Positions 9,196-17,310 of a DNA stretch of 49,843 bases are shown in pieces; within the stretch, counting starts at the first letter, position 1, and every line of letters begins with the position of its first letter. This DNA is from an uncultured Gammaproteobacteria bacterium (GTDB taxonomy: Bacteria > Pseudomonadota > Gammaproteobacteria > JAADHQ01). The notes under the pieces were generated by a model that was not told the origin of the DNA, ran no database searches, and saw only the letters and a program-made list of their open reading frames with translations. The stretch lies in assembly GCA_947258655.1 (NCBI GenBank), contig CAMYJD010000013.1:1-49843 (forward strand). The letters are read 5' to 3'. The position numbers and the translations under genes are program-made.

Positions 9196-10806
9196 TCAGG
9201 CAACGAAATCGAGATTTCTGGTATGCACAGGGAAACCCTTCTCCTTAATGAGCAGTGATTTTTCCATGAGATTATGCGGAATATCAATACCCATTAACTG
9301 CAACACAGTCGGGGCGACGTTTGCAAGCCCTCCCGAGCAGGATAACTGCCAGGATGATTTATCGATAATCATGCACGGCACCGGGTACATGGTATGCTGG
9401 GTTTGCGGCATGCCCGTGGTCGGATCCACCAGCTCTTCACAGTTGCCATGATCGGCTGTCAATACGATCGAGTAATCGTTCGAAACTGCGGTCTGGATCA
9501 GTTTGCCTACCTGTTCGTCCAGCACCTCTACGGCCTCAATCACGGCATCTTCCACAGCAGTATGTCCTACCATATCGCCATTGGCAAAATTAACGACAAT
9601 AAAGTCATAGCACTCGCTGTTGATCGCATTGATCACCGCTTCACTGATTTCCCTGGCACTCATCTCGGGTTTCTGATCGTATGTGGCGACCTGCGGCGAC
9701 GGAATCAATAACTGGGTTTCTCCGGAAAAAGGATTCGTCCGGCCGCCATTGAAAAAGTACGTGACATGCGGGTATTTCTCGGTCTCCGAACAATGGAACT
9801 GTTTGAGACCGGCATCACTGAGTATTTGTGCCAGGCATATTTTCGGCTTGTCAGGCTCAAACGCATACGGCATTTCCAGTTGTTTATCATACGGCATCAT
9901 ACAGGTGATATTCGGGTGTATCATCTGACCACGATCGAAGCCCTTGAACTCCTTACTGCCTAATGCAGCAACGATCTGCTGTGGTCTGTCCTTACGGAAA
10001 TTAAACATAATGACTTCATCATCTGCACGCATGACATCGAATTTTGGTAATAAAATGGGGCGGATGAATTCATCATTGTCGCCTGCTGCATAGGCACTGC
10101 ATATAGCGGTCTCTGCCGACTGCGCTTTTTGTCCCTTGCCGAGAATATAGGTCCTCCAGGCCAGTTCGGTCCTGTCCCAGCGATTGTCCCTGTCCATGGC
10201 ATAATAACGTCCGATGATACTGGCGATGGCACCACCGGCTTCATGCAGGCGTGTCTCGATTTCAGGCAGATATGTCAACGCCGATTTCGGTGCCGTATCG
10301 CGTCCATCGGTAATCATGTGTAGCAATGGTTTGGCGCCATTGCGCTTGCATAACTGGATCAGTGCCAACAGATGATCTATATGACTGTGAACACCGCCAT
10401 CAGATACCAGGCCGATTAGGTGAACCGGGCGATTATTTAATACGGATTGACTGACGGCCTTGTGCAACGCCGCATTGGCATAAAAACTGTCGTCATCGAT
10501 AGCATCATTGATCATGACAATATCCTGATTGATAATGTTGCCTGAACCAAGCGCCATATGGCCGACCTCCGAATTCCCCATTTGCCCGTCCGGCAGGCCA
10601 ACACTGGGGCCGGAGGCCTGTAACAGGGTATGCGGATAGCTGGCAAAATAGGCATCCAGATTGGGGGTATGCGCAGCCTCTACGGCATTGTGACGCTTAC
10701 CCGGATTCACACCAAATCCGTCCAGAATAATGAGCATTACCGGTCGACGGGGTGCTTTTATGAATGCATTCATACTGTCATTGGTCTGGCGGATTCGATC
10801 AGTCAT
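9196..10806 (-). CDS. gpmI: 2,3-bisphosphoglycerate-independent phosphoglycerate mutase
   Basis: Mn2+-dependent interconversion of 3- and 2-phosphoglycerate, one step from the PEP made or used by PpdK. Alkaline-phosphatase-superfamily signatures are visible: VMLIILDGFG (metal Asp), GQMGNSEVGHMALGSG (nucleophile Ser), ITDGRDTAPKSA, MFNFRKDRPQQ (phosphoglycerate-binding Arg), YPHVTYFFNGG and VLTADHGNCE with the metal-binding Asp/His. Start is uncertain: ATG 10845 gives 549 residues, ATG 10806 (weak AGAAG upstream) gives 536, and ATG 10773 gives 525, closest to the usual 510-515. The 157-bp gap to ppdK and the same orientation allow co-transcription. An NtrC-like dyad lies upstream at 10965. Confidence 0.95.
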   Translation of the reverse strand: MTDRIRQTNDSMNAFIKAPRRPVMLIILDGFGVNPGKRHNAVEAAHTPNLDAYFASYPHTLLQASGPSVGLPDGQMGNSEVGHMALGSGNIINQDIVMINDAIDDDSFYANAALHKAVSQSVLNNRPVHLIGLVSDGGVHSHIDHLLALIQLCKRNGAKPLLHMITDGRDTAPKSALTYLPEIETRLHEAGGAIASIIGRYYAMDRDNRWDRTELAWRTYILGKGQKAQSAETAICSAYAAGDNDEFIRPILLPKFDVMRADDEVIMFNFRKDRPQQIVAALGSKEFKGFDRGQMIHPNITCMMPYDKQLEMPYAFEPDKPKICLAQILSDAGLKQFHCSETEKYPHVTYFFNGGRTNPFSGETQLLIPSPQVATYDQKPEMSAREISEAVINAINSECYDFIVVNFANGDMVGHTAVEDAVIEAVEVLDEQVGKLIQTAVSNDYSIVLTADHGNCEELVDPTTGMPQTQHTMYPVPCMIIDKSSWQLSCSGGLANVAPTVLQLMGIDIPHNLMEKSLLIKEKGFPVHTRNLDFVA

Positions 10807-10964
10807 CACTTCTAAGGTTATGGATCTCGGCTTCACTACAATCATGCTGTAATTGAAGTATATTCAAGAATCATACCGCATAAAAAAACAAGGGATAGAC
10901 CATGTAATTGCTTGTTACATATAAGTTTTGCTTGAAAGTCATTACGTCGGTGCGATAGCGCTCA

Positions 10965-10981
10965 GGCACGCATATAGTGCA
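10965..10981. promoter_or_regulatory. NtrC-like dyad, 9 of 10 positions
   Basis: GGCACGCATATAGTGCA matches TGCAC-N7-GTGCA except for the first base. It lies between gpmI and the transporter gene. I found no sigma-54 promoter beside it, so its target is unclear. Confidence 0.4.
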
Positions 10982-10983
10982 TG

Positions 10984-11028
10984 ATCATGTCATCTTGCTC
11001 CCATAGTGTGAAACTTTAATGACATGAT
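10984..11028. repeat. Inverted repeat between transporter stop and gpmI
   Basis: Perfect 10-bp arms ATCATGTCAT (10984-10993) and ATGACATGAT (11019-11028) around a 25-nt spacer, just past the transporter stop. No U-run follows, so it is more likely a paired protein-binding site or a processing hairpin than an intrinsic terminator. Confidence 0.4.
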
Positions 11029-11058
11029 GACAGTAGTATAGCAGCCAGCAGTGGGAAA

Positions 11059-12399
11059 TCAGGACAGATAGCGCAGGTAAATATAGATACTACTGATCAG
11101 TATACTGAGCAGCATCAGCGGGAATGCACCCAGCATGAATCCGAGAAAACTGATCGGATGACCCGAGCGCTCGGCAAAACCGGCGACGATAACATTGGCA
11201 CTGGCGCCGATCAGCGAACCATTGCCGCCGAGACAGGAACCGAGTGCGAGCGACCACCACAGCGGCATTAATCCCTCCGGGCCACCGAACGTAGCTGCCA
11301 TCGACTTGATCAAGGGGATACTTGCTGCGACGAAGGGAATATTATCCACCAGCGCCGAGGCGATAGCCGAGCCCCACAGAATGGCCATCGCAGTAATCAA
11401 TGTATCGCCCCCTGTCCATTGCAGGATATGGTCGGCAAACATCGTCAGCAAACCGGTACTTTCAACGCCATGTACAATAATAAACAGGCCAAGAAAGAAA
11501 AAGATTGTCACCCATTCGACCTCGGCAAAGGTGGCATGCACGGAGCGACTCTGATCATCCGCCTTGCGCGGTAGATTATCCAGCAACAACAGCAAGGCGG
11601 CCCCGCTCATTGCAACGGAAGCCGGCATCAGACCATGATTGTGCCCGGCAATAAATCCGATCAATACCAGGGTCAACACAAAAAAAGACTGCCATAGCAA
11701 ACGCGGATCGGTAATCGCCTCACGTTCATTGTAGTTCAGTACCCGTTGGCGGTCCTCCGGATTTGCATTCAGTTTGCGTCCCCAGATCAGGTAAAACGGG
11801 ATCAGAATGACCAGCAGAATGATCAGGGCCGGTGGCCCGAGGTTAAACAGGAAATCATTAAAACTCAGGTCTACGGCCGAACCGATCATGATATTCGGAG
11901 GGTCTCCAATCAACGTTGCGGCACCACCTACATTGGATGCAAAGATCTCGGCAAACAGAAATGGATAGGGTGTTATCCTCAGCGCATCTGCAATCAGCAA
12001 CGTCACCGGCGCAATCAGTAACACCGTGGTCACATTATCGAGTATTGCTGACAGTATTGCCGTAACCAGGACCAGTGTCACCAGTATGCCCCAGGGATCG
12101 GCGTTCACTTTTTTCGCGGACCAGACTGCAAGAAACTGGAAAACACCCGTACGCCGGGTAATCGCAACTATGACCATCATACCCGTCAACAAACCGAGCG
12201 TATTAAAATCCACGCCCCGTAAAGCCGCCTCCTGGGTCAACACGCCCCCCACTATCATCAGGCTCGCTGACATCAAGGCCACAATGGCGCGATTGATCCG
12301 GTCGCTGAGGATAATCAGATACGTCAATATGAACAACACACCCGCAAACCAGATCGGGTCCCAGCCAAACACGGTCATTGTATTGGCGCTGTGATGCAT
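11059..12399 (-). CDS. ArsB/NhaD-type ion transporter (IT superfamily)
   Basis: Polytopic inner-membrane protein of 446 residues with about 11-12 hydrophobic segments. It carries family-typical stretches: SAILDNVTTVLLIAPVTLLI, ASNVGGAATLIGDPPNIMIG in the first half, and SALVDNIPFVAASIPLI with GNGSLIGASANVIVAG in the second. These repeated Asp-Asn and Gly/Asn-rich re-entrant loops are known from ArsB, NhaD and the P-protein group. Substrate cannot be fixed from sequence; Na+/H+ exchange would suit a cell using Na+-NQR, but anion transport is possible. The start codon abuts the stop of the CBS gene, so a CBS regulatory subunit for the transporter is plausible. Last gene of a four-gene operon. 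Confidence 0.85.
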   Translation of the reverse strand: MHHSANTMTVFGWDPIWFAGVLFILTYLIILSDRINRAIVALMSASLMIVGGVLTQEAALRGVDFNTLGLLTGMMVIVAITRRTGVFQFLAVWSAKKVNADPWGILVTLVLVTAILSAILDNVTTVLLIAPVTLLIADALRITPYPFLFAEIFASNVGGAATLIGDPPNIMIGSAVDLSFNDFLFNLGPPALIILLVILIPFYLIWGRKLNANPEDRQRVLNYNEREAITDPRLLWQSFFVLTLVLIGFIAGHNHGLMPASVAMSGAALLLLLDNLPRKADDQSRSVHATFAEVEWVTIFFFLGLFIIVHGVESTGLLTMFADHILQWTGGDTLITAMAILWGSAIASALVDNIPFVAASIPLIKSMAATFGGPEGLMPLWWSLALGSCLGGNGSLIGASANVIVAGFAERSGHPISFLGFMLGAFPLMLLSILISSIYIYLRYLS

Positions 12400-12864
12400 C
12401 TAGATCTGTTGCTCCAGTATTTTGCCATATACATCCCAGTAGGAAATCATGCCAACCAGGAGCCCGCTTTCAGGATCAACGACTGGAACGCTCGTACGTG
12501 TACGATAGAGGATAAGTAAGGTCTCGACCAATGGTGTGTCAGGCGCAACCACAGAAGCATCATAACTCATGCAATACGTAATCGGTTCGTCTTCTACGGC
12601 CTTAAGACGTACATATAAATCATGCAAGGTATCGGCTACAAACGGTACTGTGGTCAGCCCTCTCTCGACCAGAACGGCCTTGGGCAGTACCATGCGTAAC
12701 AGGCAGTTCACGCCAAACACTCCCTGATATCGACCGTTGTCATCGACAACGGGTATATTGCGATAGCGGTGATCCATCACAAGCTCCACGCCTTTATGGA
12801 CTTTCTCATCCATATGCAGGACCGAGGGGTGCGGGTCCATCACCATGCTAGCAGTCATATCCAC
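12400..12864 (-). CDS. Stand-alone tandem CBS-domain protein
   Basis: Two CBS motifs (about residues 5-60 and 95-152) forming one Bateman module, with VVDDNGRYQGVFGV and VVDPESGLLVGMIS. CBS pairs bind adenosine nucleotides or S-adenosylmethionine and usually gate an attached or partner protein. The stop codon is immediately followed by the transporter ATG, so the likely client is that transporter. Start is GTG at 12864 or ATG at 12858; GAGGTGG overlaps this point and does not settle it. Confidence 0.85.
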   Translation of the reverse strand: MDMTASMVMDPHPSVLHMDEKVHKGVELVMDHRYRNIPVVDDNGRYQGVFGVNCLLRMVLPKAVLVERGLTTVPFVADTLHDLYVRLKAVEDEPITYCMSYDASVVAPDTPLVETLLILYRTRTSVPVVDPESGLLVGMISYWDVYGKILEQQI

Positions 12865-12921
12865 CTCGTCGTATTATTATGTAAATAACATGCATTATTG
12901 TACATTGCGTGAGTCATACGG

Positions 12922-13773
12922 TTAATGCATCAACATCAGCATCAAGTACGCAACCAGAAATACAACACATGCGTAGATCAGTACCTGTCTTGGGCCTGCC
13001 TGCACCTTGTTTATTCTCCATCCGGCGATAAGCGCAGCACAGATAAACAGTATAGCCGCCGCTATCCCCTTGTCTGTGAGCCATTGTGCAGCGGCCAGTG
13101 AAAACAGGGAGAGCGCAAATAATGCAGCGGCTGCCAGATAGGTGCGCGCCGCACCATAACGAACAGCAAAGGAATTTTTACCGGCTGCACGGTCCGTATC
13201 GATCTGTGGCGGCTGGTGCGAAAACAGCAGTGACATCGATAACGCTGCAAAGGCCAGCATCCCGGCCACGGCGGTCAGATTGAGTGACTGACCTGTCACG
13301 AACCATAAACTACCAAAAACACCGGGACCGTAGCATATACCCGTCACCCATTCCCCAGCTGTTGAATAGGAAAGCGGACGCCGTCCAAAGTTATACAACA
13401 GCCCCAGCACAACAAACGGCAACGCATATACGAGCACCCACAGGCGATCGAATACAAACAATGTCAGCAGACCGAGAATACTACCGGCCGCCAGACTGAT
13501 GAAGGCGTGTTTATTGGTTATGTGTGGATTATTGTCATGCACACGCACCCAGGAATCCAGCTTTTCCTGATCAGCACCGAGTTGCCAGTCCTTGGCATCA
13601 TTGAACAGATTGATCGCATGCTGAAGCAGAACCACGCCAGCAGTAGATAAAATCAACGGAATGGTTTCATCTGCTGCTGTATCATGCAGCATCCACACTG
13701 CAACACCCGGGAGCACAGAGACAAGATAGATGGCAGGATTCAGGGCCTGCCACCATCTGATTATAACAGGCAT
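12922..13773 (-). CDS. UbiA-superfamily prenyltransferase (MenA-like)
   Basis: Integral membrane aromatic prenyltransferase of 283 residues with about 8-9 TM segments. First Mg-diphosphate motif is NDAKD (residues 58-62, in AINLFNDAKDW) and the second is DTDRAAGKNS (about 192-201), both on cytoplasmic loops as in the family. NLFND.KD..LG is closer to MenA (1,4-dihydroxy-2-naphthoate prenyltransferase) and its relatives than to UbiA, but no men genes are nearby, so the acceptor is unknown. It follows the rubrerythrin-like gene by 22 nt and is followed by the CBS gene 57 nt later, which supports one operon. Confidence 0.85.
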   Translation of the reverse strand: MPVIIRWWQALNPAIYLVSVLPGVAVWMLHDTAADETIPLILSTAGVVLLQHAINLFNDAKDWQLGADQEKLDSWVRVHDNNPHITNKHAFISLAAGSILGLLTLFVFDRLWVLVYALPFVVLGLLYNFGRRPLSYSTAGEWVTGICYGPGVFGSLWFVTGQSLNLTAVAGMLAFAALSMSLLFSHQPPQIDTDRAAGKNSFAVRYGAARTYLAAAALFALSLFSLAAAQWLTDKGIAAAILFICAALIAGWRINKVQAGPRQVLIYACVVFLVAYLMLMLMH

Positions 13774-13795
13774 GGACGTTTAAACGGCATCACGC

Positions 13796-14359
13796 CTATG
13801 CCATCTGCAAGTGCGTCTCCCGATAGCTGTCAAGGGCACCCTGGAACCATTCGGCATGTTGCTGTTCCGAATCAATAACACGCTGGTAAACCTGGGCCGT
13901 GGCCTCGTCATTATTTGCCAACGCCTGGTCGCGAAAACGCGGATAAATATCCAGATACTCACGTTCCTCTACACGAATCGCGACCATCAGGGCCTTTTCG
14001 ATCACGCTGTCCGGATTCATCGCTATCAGCTCATCACAGTTGGCGCGAATGGTTTCCAGTGCATCGATCGCGCGCTGGGTGTCCTCACCACGCTCCGGGG
14101 TGCCGATATCGCTATACAGTTCGCGCAACCACACGGCGTGTAATTTCTCTTCACCGGCCACCTTGCGGAACAGCTTCGCCAAGTCGGGATGACCGGCCTT
14201 GCTGGCCCAGCGGGCAAATTCCGGATACATGATCTCGTTCTCATATTCTTCTACATCCACGAAGGACGATGCGGTTTTACCCATGTCATCTGATTTGCGT
14301 GCCGCAGCAAAACACTCAAAAATCATATCTTCGGTAATCTCAGGCATACTCATGCGCAT
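13796..14359 (-). CDS. Rubrerythrin-like ferritin-fold diiron protein
   Basis: 187-residue four-helix diiron protein. Likely metal ligands are glutamates in VEEYENEIMYPEFARWA (helix A), EEKLH (E71/H74), RVEEREY (about 131) and SEQQH (E165/H168), giving the paired ExxH signature of rubrerythrins. There is no CxxC rubredoxin domain at the C-terminus, so it is the short (erythrin-like) form and would need an external electron donor if it reduces peroxide. AAGGAG lies upstream; ATG 14359 or ATG 14353 could start. First gene of the operon rubrerythrin-UbiA-CBS-transporter, preceded by a sigma-54-like promoter and a perfect NtrC-like dyad. Confidence 0.88.
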   Translation of the reverse strand: MRMSMPEITEDMIFECFAAARKSDDMGKTASSFVDVEEYENEIMYPEFARWASKAGHPDLAKLFRKVAGEEKLHAVWLRELYSDIGTPERGEDTQRAIDALETIRANCDELIAMNPDSVIEKALMVAIRVEEREYLDIYPRFRDQALANNDEATAQVYQRVIDSEQQHAEWFQGALDSYRETHLQMA

Positions 14360-14436
14360 TCTCTCCTTACATCAGTTGTTGATTCGCTATAGTCGTCAAA
14401 GCCGTGCTGATAATTTATATCATTACTATGGAACAT

Positions 14437-14452
14437 TGCTAATTTCATGCCA
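14437..14452 (-). promoter_or_regulatory. Sigma-54 promoter candidate, rubrerythrin operon
   Basis: Minus-strand TGGCATGAAATTAGCA has two mismatches to the consensus, with GG and GC correctly spaced. Predicted start is near 14427, about 70 nt before the gene. The perfect dyad at 14547-14563 sits about 128 bp upstream of that start. Confidence 0.6.
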
Positions 14453-14546
14453 GATACAACAACAAATGAAATTTACATCAAATCAATATGTTGCTGATTA
14501 ATCTAACATTCATCAATATAAAAACCCATCCATCATAATCATACAA

Positions 14547-14563
14547 TGCACGTTTATAGTGCA
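14547..14563. promoter_or_regulatory. Perfect NtrC-like dyad, rubrerythrin operon
   Basis: TGCACGTTTATAGTGCA matches TGCAC-N7-GTGCA at all ten positions and sits at a typical enhancer distance (about -128) from the sigma-54 candidate. Confidence 0.65.
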
Positions 14564-14601
14564 TATACTATATTCTGAATCATGCAAAAAGACTACTTTA
14601 T

Positions 14602-15057
14602 TTATTCAGCATCTGATGAAATCACATTGCGTTGATATACACGTGCACGTTGCTCGAACAGGGATACGATATTGCGACTGGATATAACAAACATGCGCTT
14701 CATCAGTCTCTGTACCAGCGCGGATGAAAATTCTACCTGCATCTTTAACTCGATGGCACATGAATTATTGTCAGCCCCGCTTAGCTTCCAGTCTATTTCC
14801 AGTGCTCTGAATGGACCATCTTGTGAGCGTATGGTTACCTGCTCTGGCCTGTTATAGCTGGCACTCGACGTGAAGCGCCAGCTCACTGGACCAATACCGA
14901 TCTGCTGATCGACAATCATCAGATTATTATCATCGGAACGTATATGAACATCACGCCATCCAGGCAGGAACTGCGGGTAGGATTCAACATCCACTATGAC
15001 CGCAAACATACGCGCAGGGGAGCAATGCACGATACGCTTTTCATGATGTACATTCAT
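14602..15057 (-). CDS. Coq10/RatA-like START-domain protein
   Basis: 151-residue single-domain SRPBCC/START-fold protein. Diagnostic pieces are the N-terminal RIVHCSPARMFAVIVDVESYPQFLPGW, the IGIGPVSWRFTS strand, and a C-terminal helix with LVQRLMKRMFV. Coq10-type members bind ubiquinone and assist its function in respiration; the bacterial relative RatA has also been reported to affect ribosome assembly. Here it lies 74 nt downstream of an SQR-like quinone reductase in the same direction, which favours the quinone role. The longer frame begins at a TTG at 15075; I chose the ATG at 15057 from alignment with family starts. Confidence 0.85.
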   Translation of the reverse strand: MNVHHEKRIVHCSPARMFAVIVDVESYPQFLPGWRDVHIRSDDNNLMIVDQQIGIGPVSWRFTSSASYNRPEQVTIRSQDGPFRALEIDWKLSGADNNSCAIELKMQVEFSSALVQRLMKRMFVISSRNIVSLFEQRARVYQRNVISSDAE

Positions 15058-15131
15058 GCATCGATTATCATACAAACCATGACTATTGGCGATATATTCA
15101 CAATGCGGTAATTTTTATGTCGGAACAGACC

Positions 15132-16838
15132 CTAACCTTTCATCAAAAACAATTTGGGTAAATCGGCGCGCGAAATAATGCCCTGCACCTGATCGTCATC
15201 ATCCGTAATAATAATACGTTTTATCTTGTTACGGTCCATGATCTCGATTGCACGCTGTAACGTGTCATCCGCCTTCAGCGTCATCGGCTTCCTGGTCATC
15301 AGGTCATCGACAATGCTGCCCATCGGTTTAGTAACGCGCCGGCGTCGAATGATACTGATAAACAGATTCTGGATTGTCGGGTGGGCATCAACATTCATTG
15401 CCGACAGAAAATCGGCCTCGGTCAGGACGCCTACCAGCTTCTTGTCTGGTCCGACAACGGGCAATCCGCTGACATTCTGCCTTGCCATCAGATCGGCAGC
15501 TTCTGATAGCGGGCGTCCCTGCTCAATGGTAACGACATTGGTCGACATCAGATCCTTGACATACATGGCTTTGGCCCGGCGTACCGGTGCCGTCTCGTCG
15601 ACATCCTTACCGATCAAATTCATATGCGCGGTCAACAAGGGCATATTGCCCAGGTAACCAGGCAACAACATATTCCAGTAGACCCATTCGAAGGTCATTT
15701 TCCCCATATGGTTAAGATAGCTCTCTTTCAGCAGGCTGAATGGGCCGATTCCCGGGGTAGGAAAGGCACCCGGAACCGGCTCGACATCATAATTGAAATC
15801 CAGCAGCATGGCCTTGTGATGACCGGTTTCGATAAAACAGTTGGCATGCCCATCAAATGACTGCAGTGCCTTTTCGCCGCGAATTTCCCGAAGCAGGTTA
15901 TTGACCACCGTTTCCGCCTCAAAGTGGGCAACCGAGCCAGCCTTGGACGTGGACACATTGGAGTTATCACCGAGCACAAATATATTGTCGGCCTTGCGTG
16001 ATTTTAACGTGCGTGGATCGGTCATAAAATAACCGGCGCCATCACCCAGGTCAGAGTCATCGGCCACCGCGGGCCCCAGGTTTGGTGGTATCGAGCATAA
16101 CAGATCATAATCAACGCTCCCGCCTTCAAATGACTTGATCACTTTCTGCTCGGCATTCACGCTTTCCAGTGAAAAGTTGGGTACAACGTTAATACGCTTT
16201 TCGCGTGCGACCTGGGTCAGAATCTTGTTGGCGACGGGTTTGGTGAATGCACCGCTGTAGGGTGTTACCAATGATATATCGATATTATCTCTGACACCTT
16301 TCAATGTGAAATAGTAGTCGGCGAGAAAGGCGAACTCGATCGGCGCAACCGGACACTTGATCGGCATATCGGCGATATCGATCAGCAAACGCCCTTCCTG
16401 CATGTCCTCCAGTGACTGCTGGAAAGCCATTGCACCATCAGGATTATAGAATGTAAACACATCATTACCCATGGCATCGGCCAGACCGTCCACTTCATTG
16501 GCATCGACATGACAACCCAGCGACGTAACCAGCCAGTCATAGGCGTAGTTCCCCGCGGATGTTTCTACCTGCTTGTTTTCATGATCAATCAGGTTGATTG
16601 CGGCCTTGATAAAGCGCACTTCGGCTGGCAGGGATTTCTGGCTCGGACGCATCAGCTTGTCGGCATCTGTATATCCATATAATTTAAACGGGATAAATAA
16701 CAGGCCCGGCTGATAACAATGCTGGTCCGATTTGTCAATGACCGTGATCTGCCACTCCTTCATATCAAGTTCACTGCGCAACATGTTGGCAACCAGGGTC
16801 CCCCCTGTACCTGCACCCAGTATCACAATATTTTTCAT
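15132..16838 (-). CDS. Sulfide:quinone oxidoreductase-like flavoprotein fused to two CBS domains
   Basis: 568 residues. The N-terminal two-thirds is a disulfide-reductase-fold flavoprotein with VILGAGTGGTLVANML (FAD Rossmann loop), HCYQPGLLFIPF (SQR signature), VTPYSGAFTKP and DNIFVLGDNSNV (second FAD loop). Cys162 (IKCPVAP) and Cys334 (ANCFIETG) correspond to the redox cysteine pair of SQR; Cys41, Cys109 and Cys248 are additional. It would oxidise sulfide at the membrane face and reduce quinone. The tail carries a CBS pair (about 427-482 and 511-565), an uncommon addition suggesting control by adenine nucleotides. The ATG at 16838 has GAGGAA upstream; six codons of a longer frame are discarded. 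The Coq10-like gene follows. Confidence 0.9.
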   Translation of the reverse strand: MKNIVILGAGTGGTLVANMLRSELDMKEWQITVIDKSDQHCYQPGLLFIPFKLYGYTDADKLMRPSQKSLPAEVRFIKAAINLIDHENKQVETSAGNYAYDWLVTSLGCHVDANEVDGLADAMGNDVFTFYNPDGAMAFQQSLEDMQEGRLLIDIADMPIKCPVAPIEFAFLADYYFTLKGVRDNIDISLVTPYSGAFTKPVANKILTQVAREKRINVVPNFSLESVNAEQKVIKSFEGGSVDYDLLCSIPPNLGPAVADDSDLGDGAGYFMTDPRTLKSRKADNIFVLGDNSNVSTSKAGSVAHFEAETVVNNLLREIRGEKALQSFDGHANCFIETGHHKAMLLDFNYDVEPVPGAFPTPGIGPFSLLKESYLNHMGKMTFEWVYWNMLLPGYLGNMPLLTAHMNLIGKDVDETAPVRRAKAMYVKDLMSTNVVTIEQGRPLSEAADLMARQNVSGLPVVGPDKKLVGVLTEADFLSAMNVDAHPTIQNLFISIIRRRRVTKPMGSIVDDLMTRKPMTLKADDTLQRAIEIMDRNKIKRIIITDDDDQVQGIISRADLPKLFLMKG

Positions 16839-16984
16839 AATCAAATTCCTCGGCAAAAGCCATCGCTACATCAGTCTGCCACTGCGACCGCTGGCAGGCA
16901 ATGAGTTATCCGGGTAATTACGTTTTACCTGCGATAGCACATCAATCAGCTGCACACACCTGGACTAGACAATATGGTTCTAAA

Positions 16985-17000
16985 TGCAATATATATGCCT
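16985..17000 (-). promoter_or_regulatory. Sigma-54 promoter candidate, SQR-CBS gene
   Basis: Minus-strand AGGCATATATATTGCA has two mismatches to the consensus, with GG/GC intact. Predicted leader is about 137 nt. I see no good NtrC-like dyad at a typical distance, so this is weaker than the other candidates. Confidence 0.4.
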
Positions 17001-17052
17001 CGTAATACGAATCGTGTCATACAACACCGATGCACTTCTTACGGTTATGGGT

Positions 17053-17068
17053 TGGCACAATCCTTGAT
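17053..17068 (+). promoter_or_regulatory. Sigma-54-like element upstream of nqrA (weak)
   Basis: TGGCACAATCCTTGAT matches the consensus except that the -12 C, an important base, is A. It is about 240 bp before nqrA. Confidence 0.2.
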
Positions 17069-17225
17069 TACCTAATATCAGGCAGATAAACAACGGCATA
17101 TATCCAGGTTGTGGTTATTCCCTTCCTGACAAAGGAAATCATTATCTTAGTGGCGACGGCATCAATGTTATACATATTTCTTTACGCTGTCTCGCACCAG
17201 CATAATACAATTTTACATCTGCAAC

Positions 17226-17276
17226 GCACTATATTAGTGTGACCGATAAACGCTAACGCAGTATTACAATGTAATA
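17226..17276. promoter_or_regulatory. Two palindromes just upstream of nqrA
   Basis: CACTATATTAGTG (17227-17239) and TATTACAATGTAATA (17262-17276) are both perfect dyads, 35-85 bp before the nqrA ATG, where a repressor or activator of the operon could bind. The first, extended by two bases on each side, also resembles a degenerate NtrC dyad (7 of 10). Confidence 0.4.
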
Positions 17277-17310
17277 TTTTTGAAGTATTCCGGGCAGTAT
17301 AGACATTTAT

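Larger units (their letters stand above)
16839..17310. other. Divergent control region between SQR-CBS and nqr operon
   Basis: No gene. It contains sigma-54-like elements facing each way (16985-17000 minus, 17053-17068 plus, the latter weak) and two short palindromes near nqrA (17226-17242 and 17262-17276). Confidence 0.5.
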
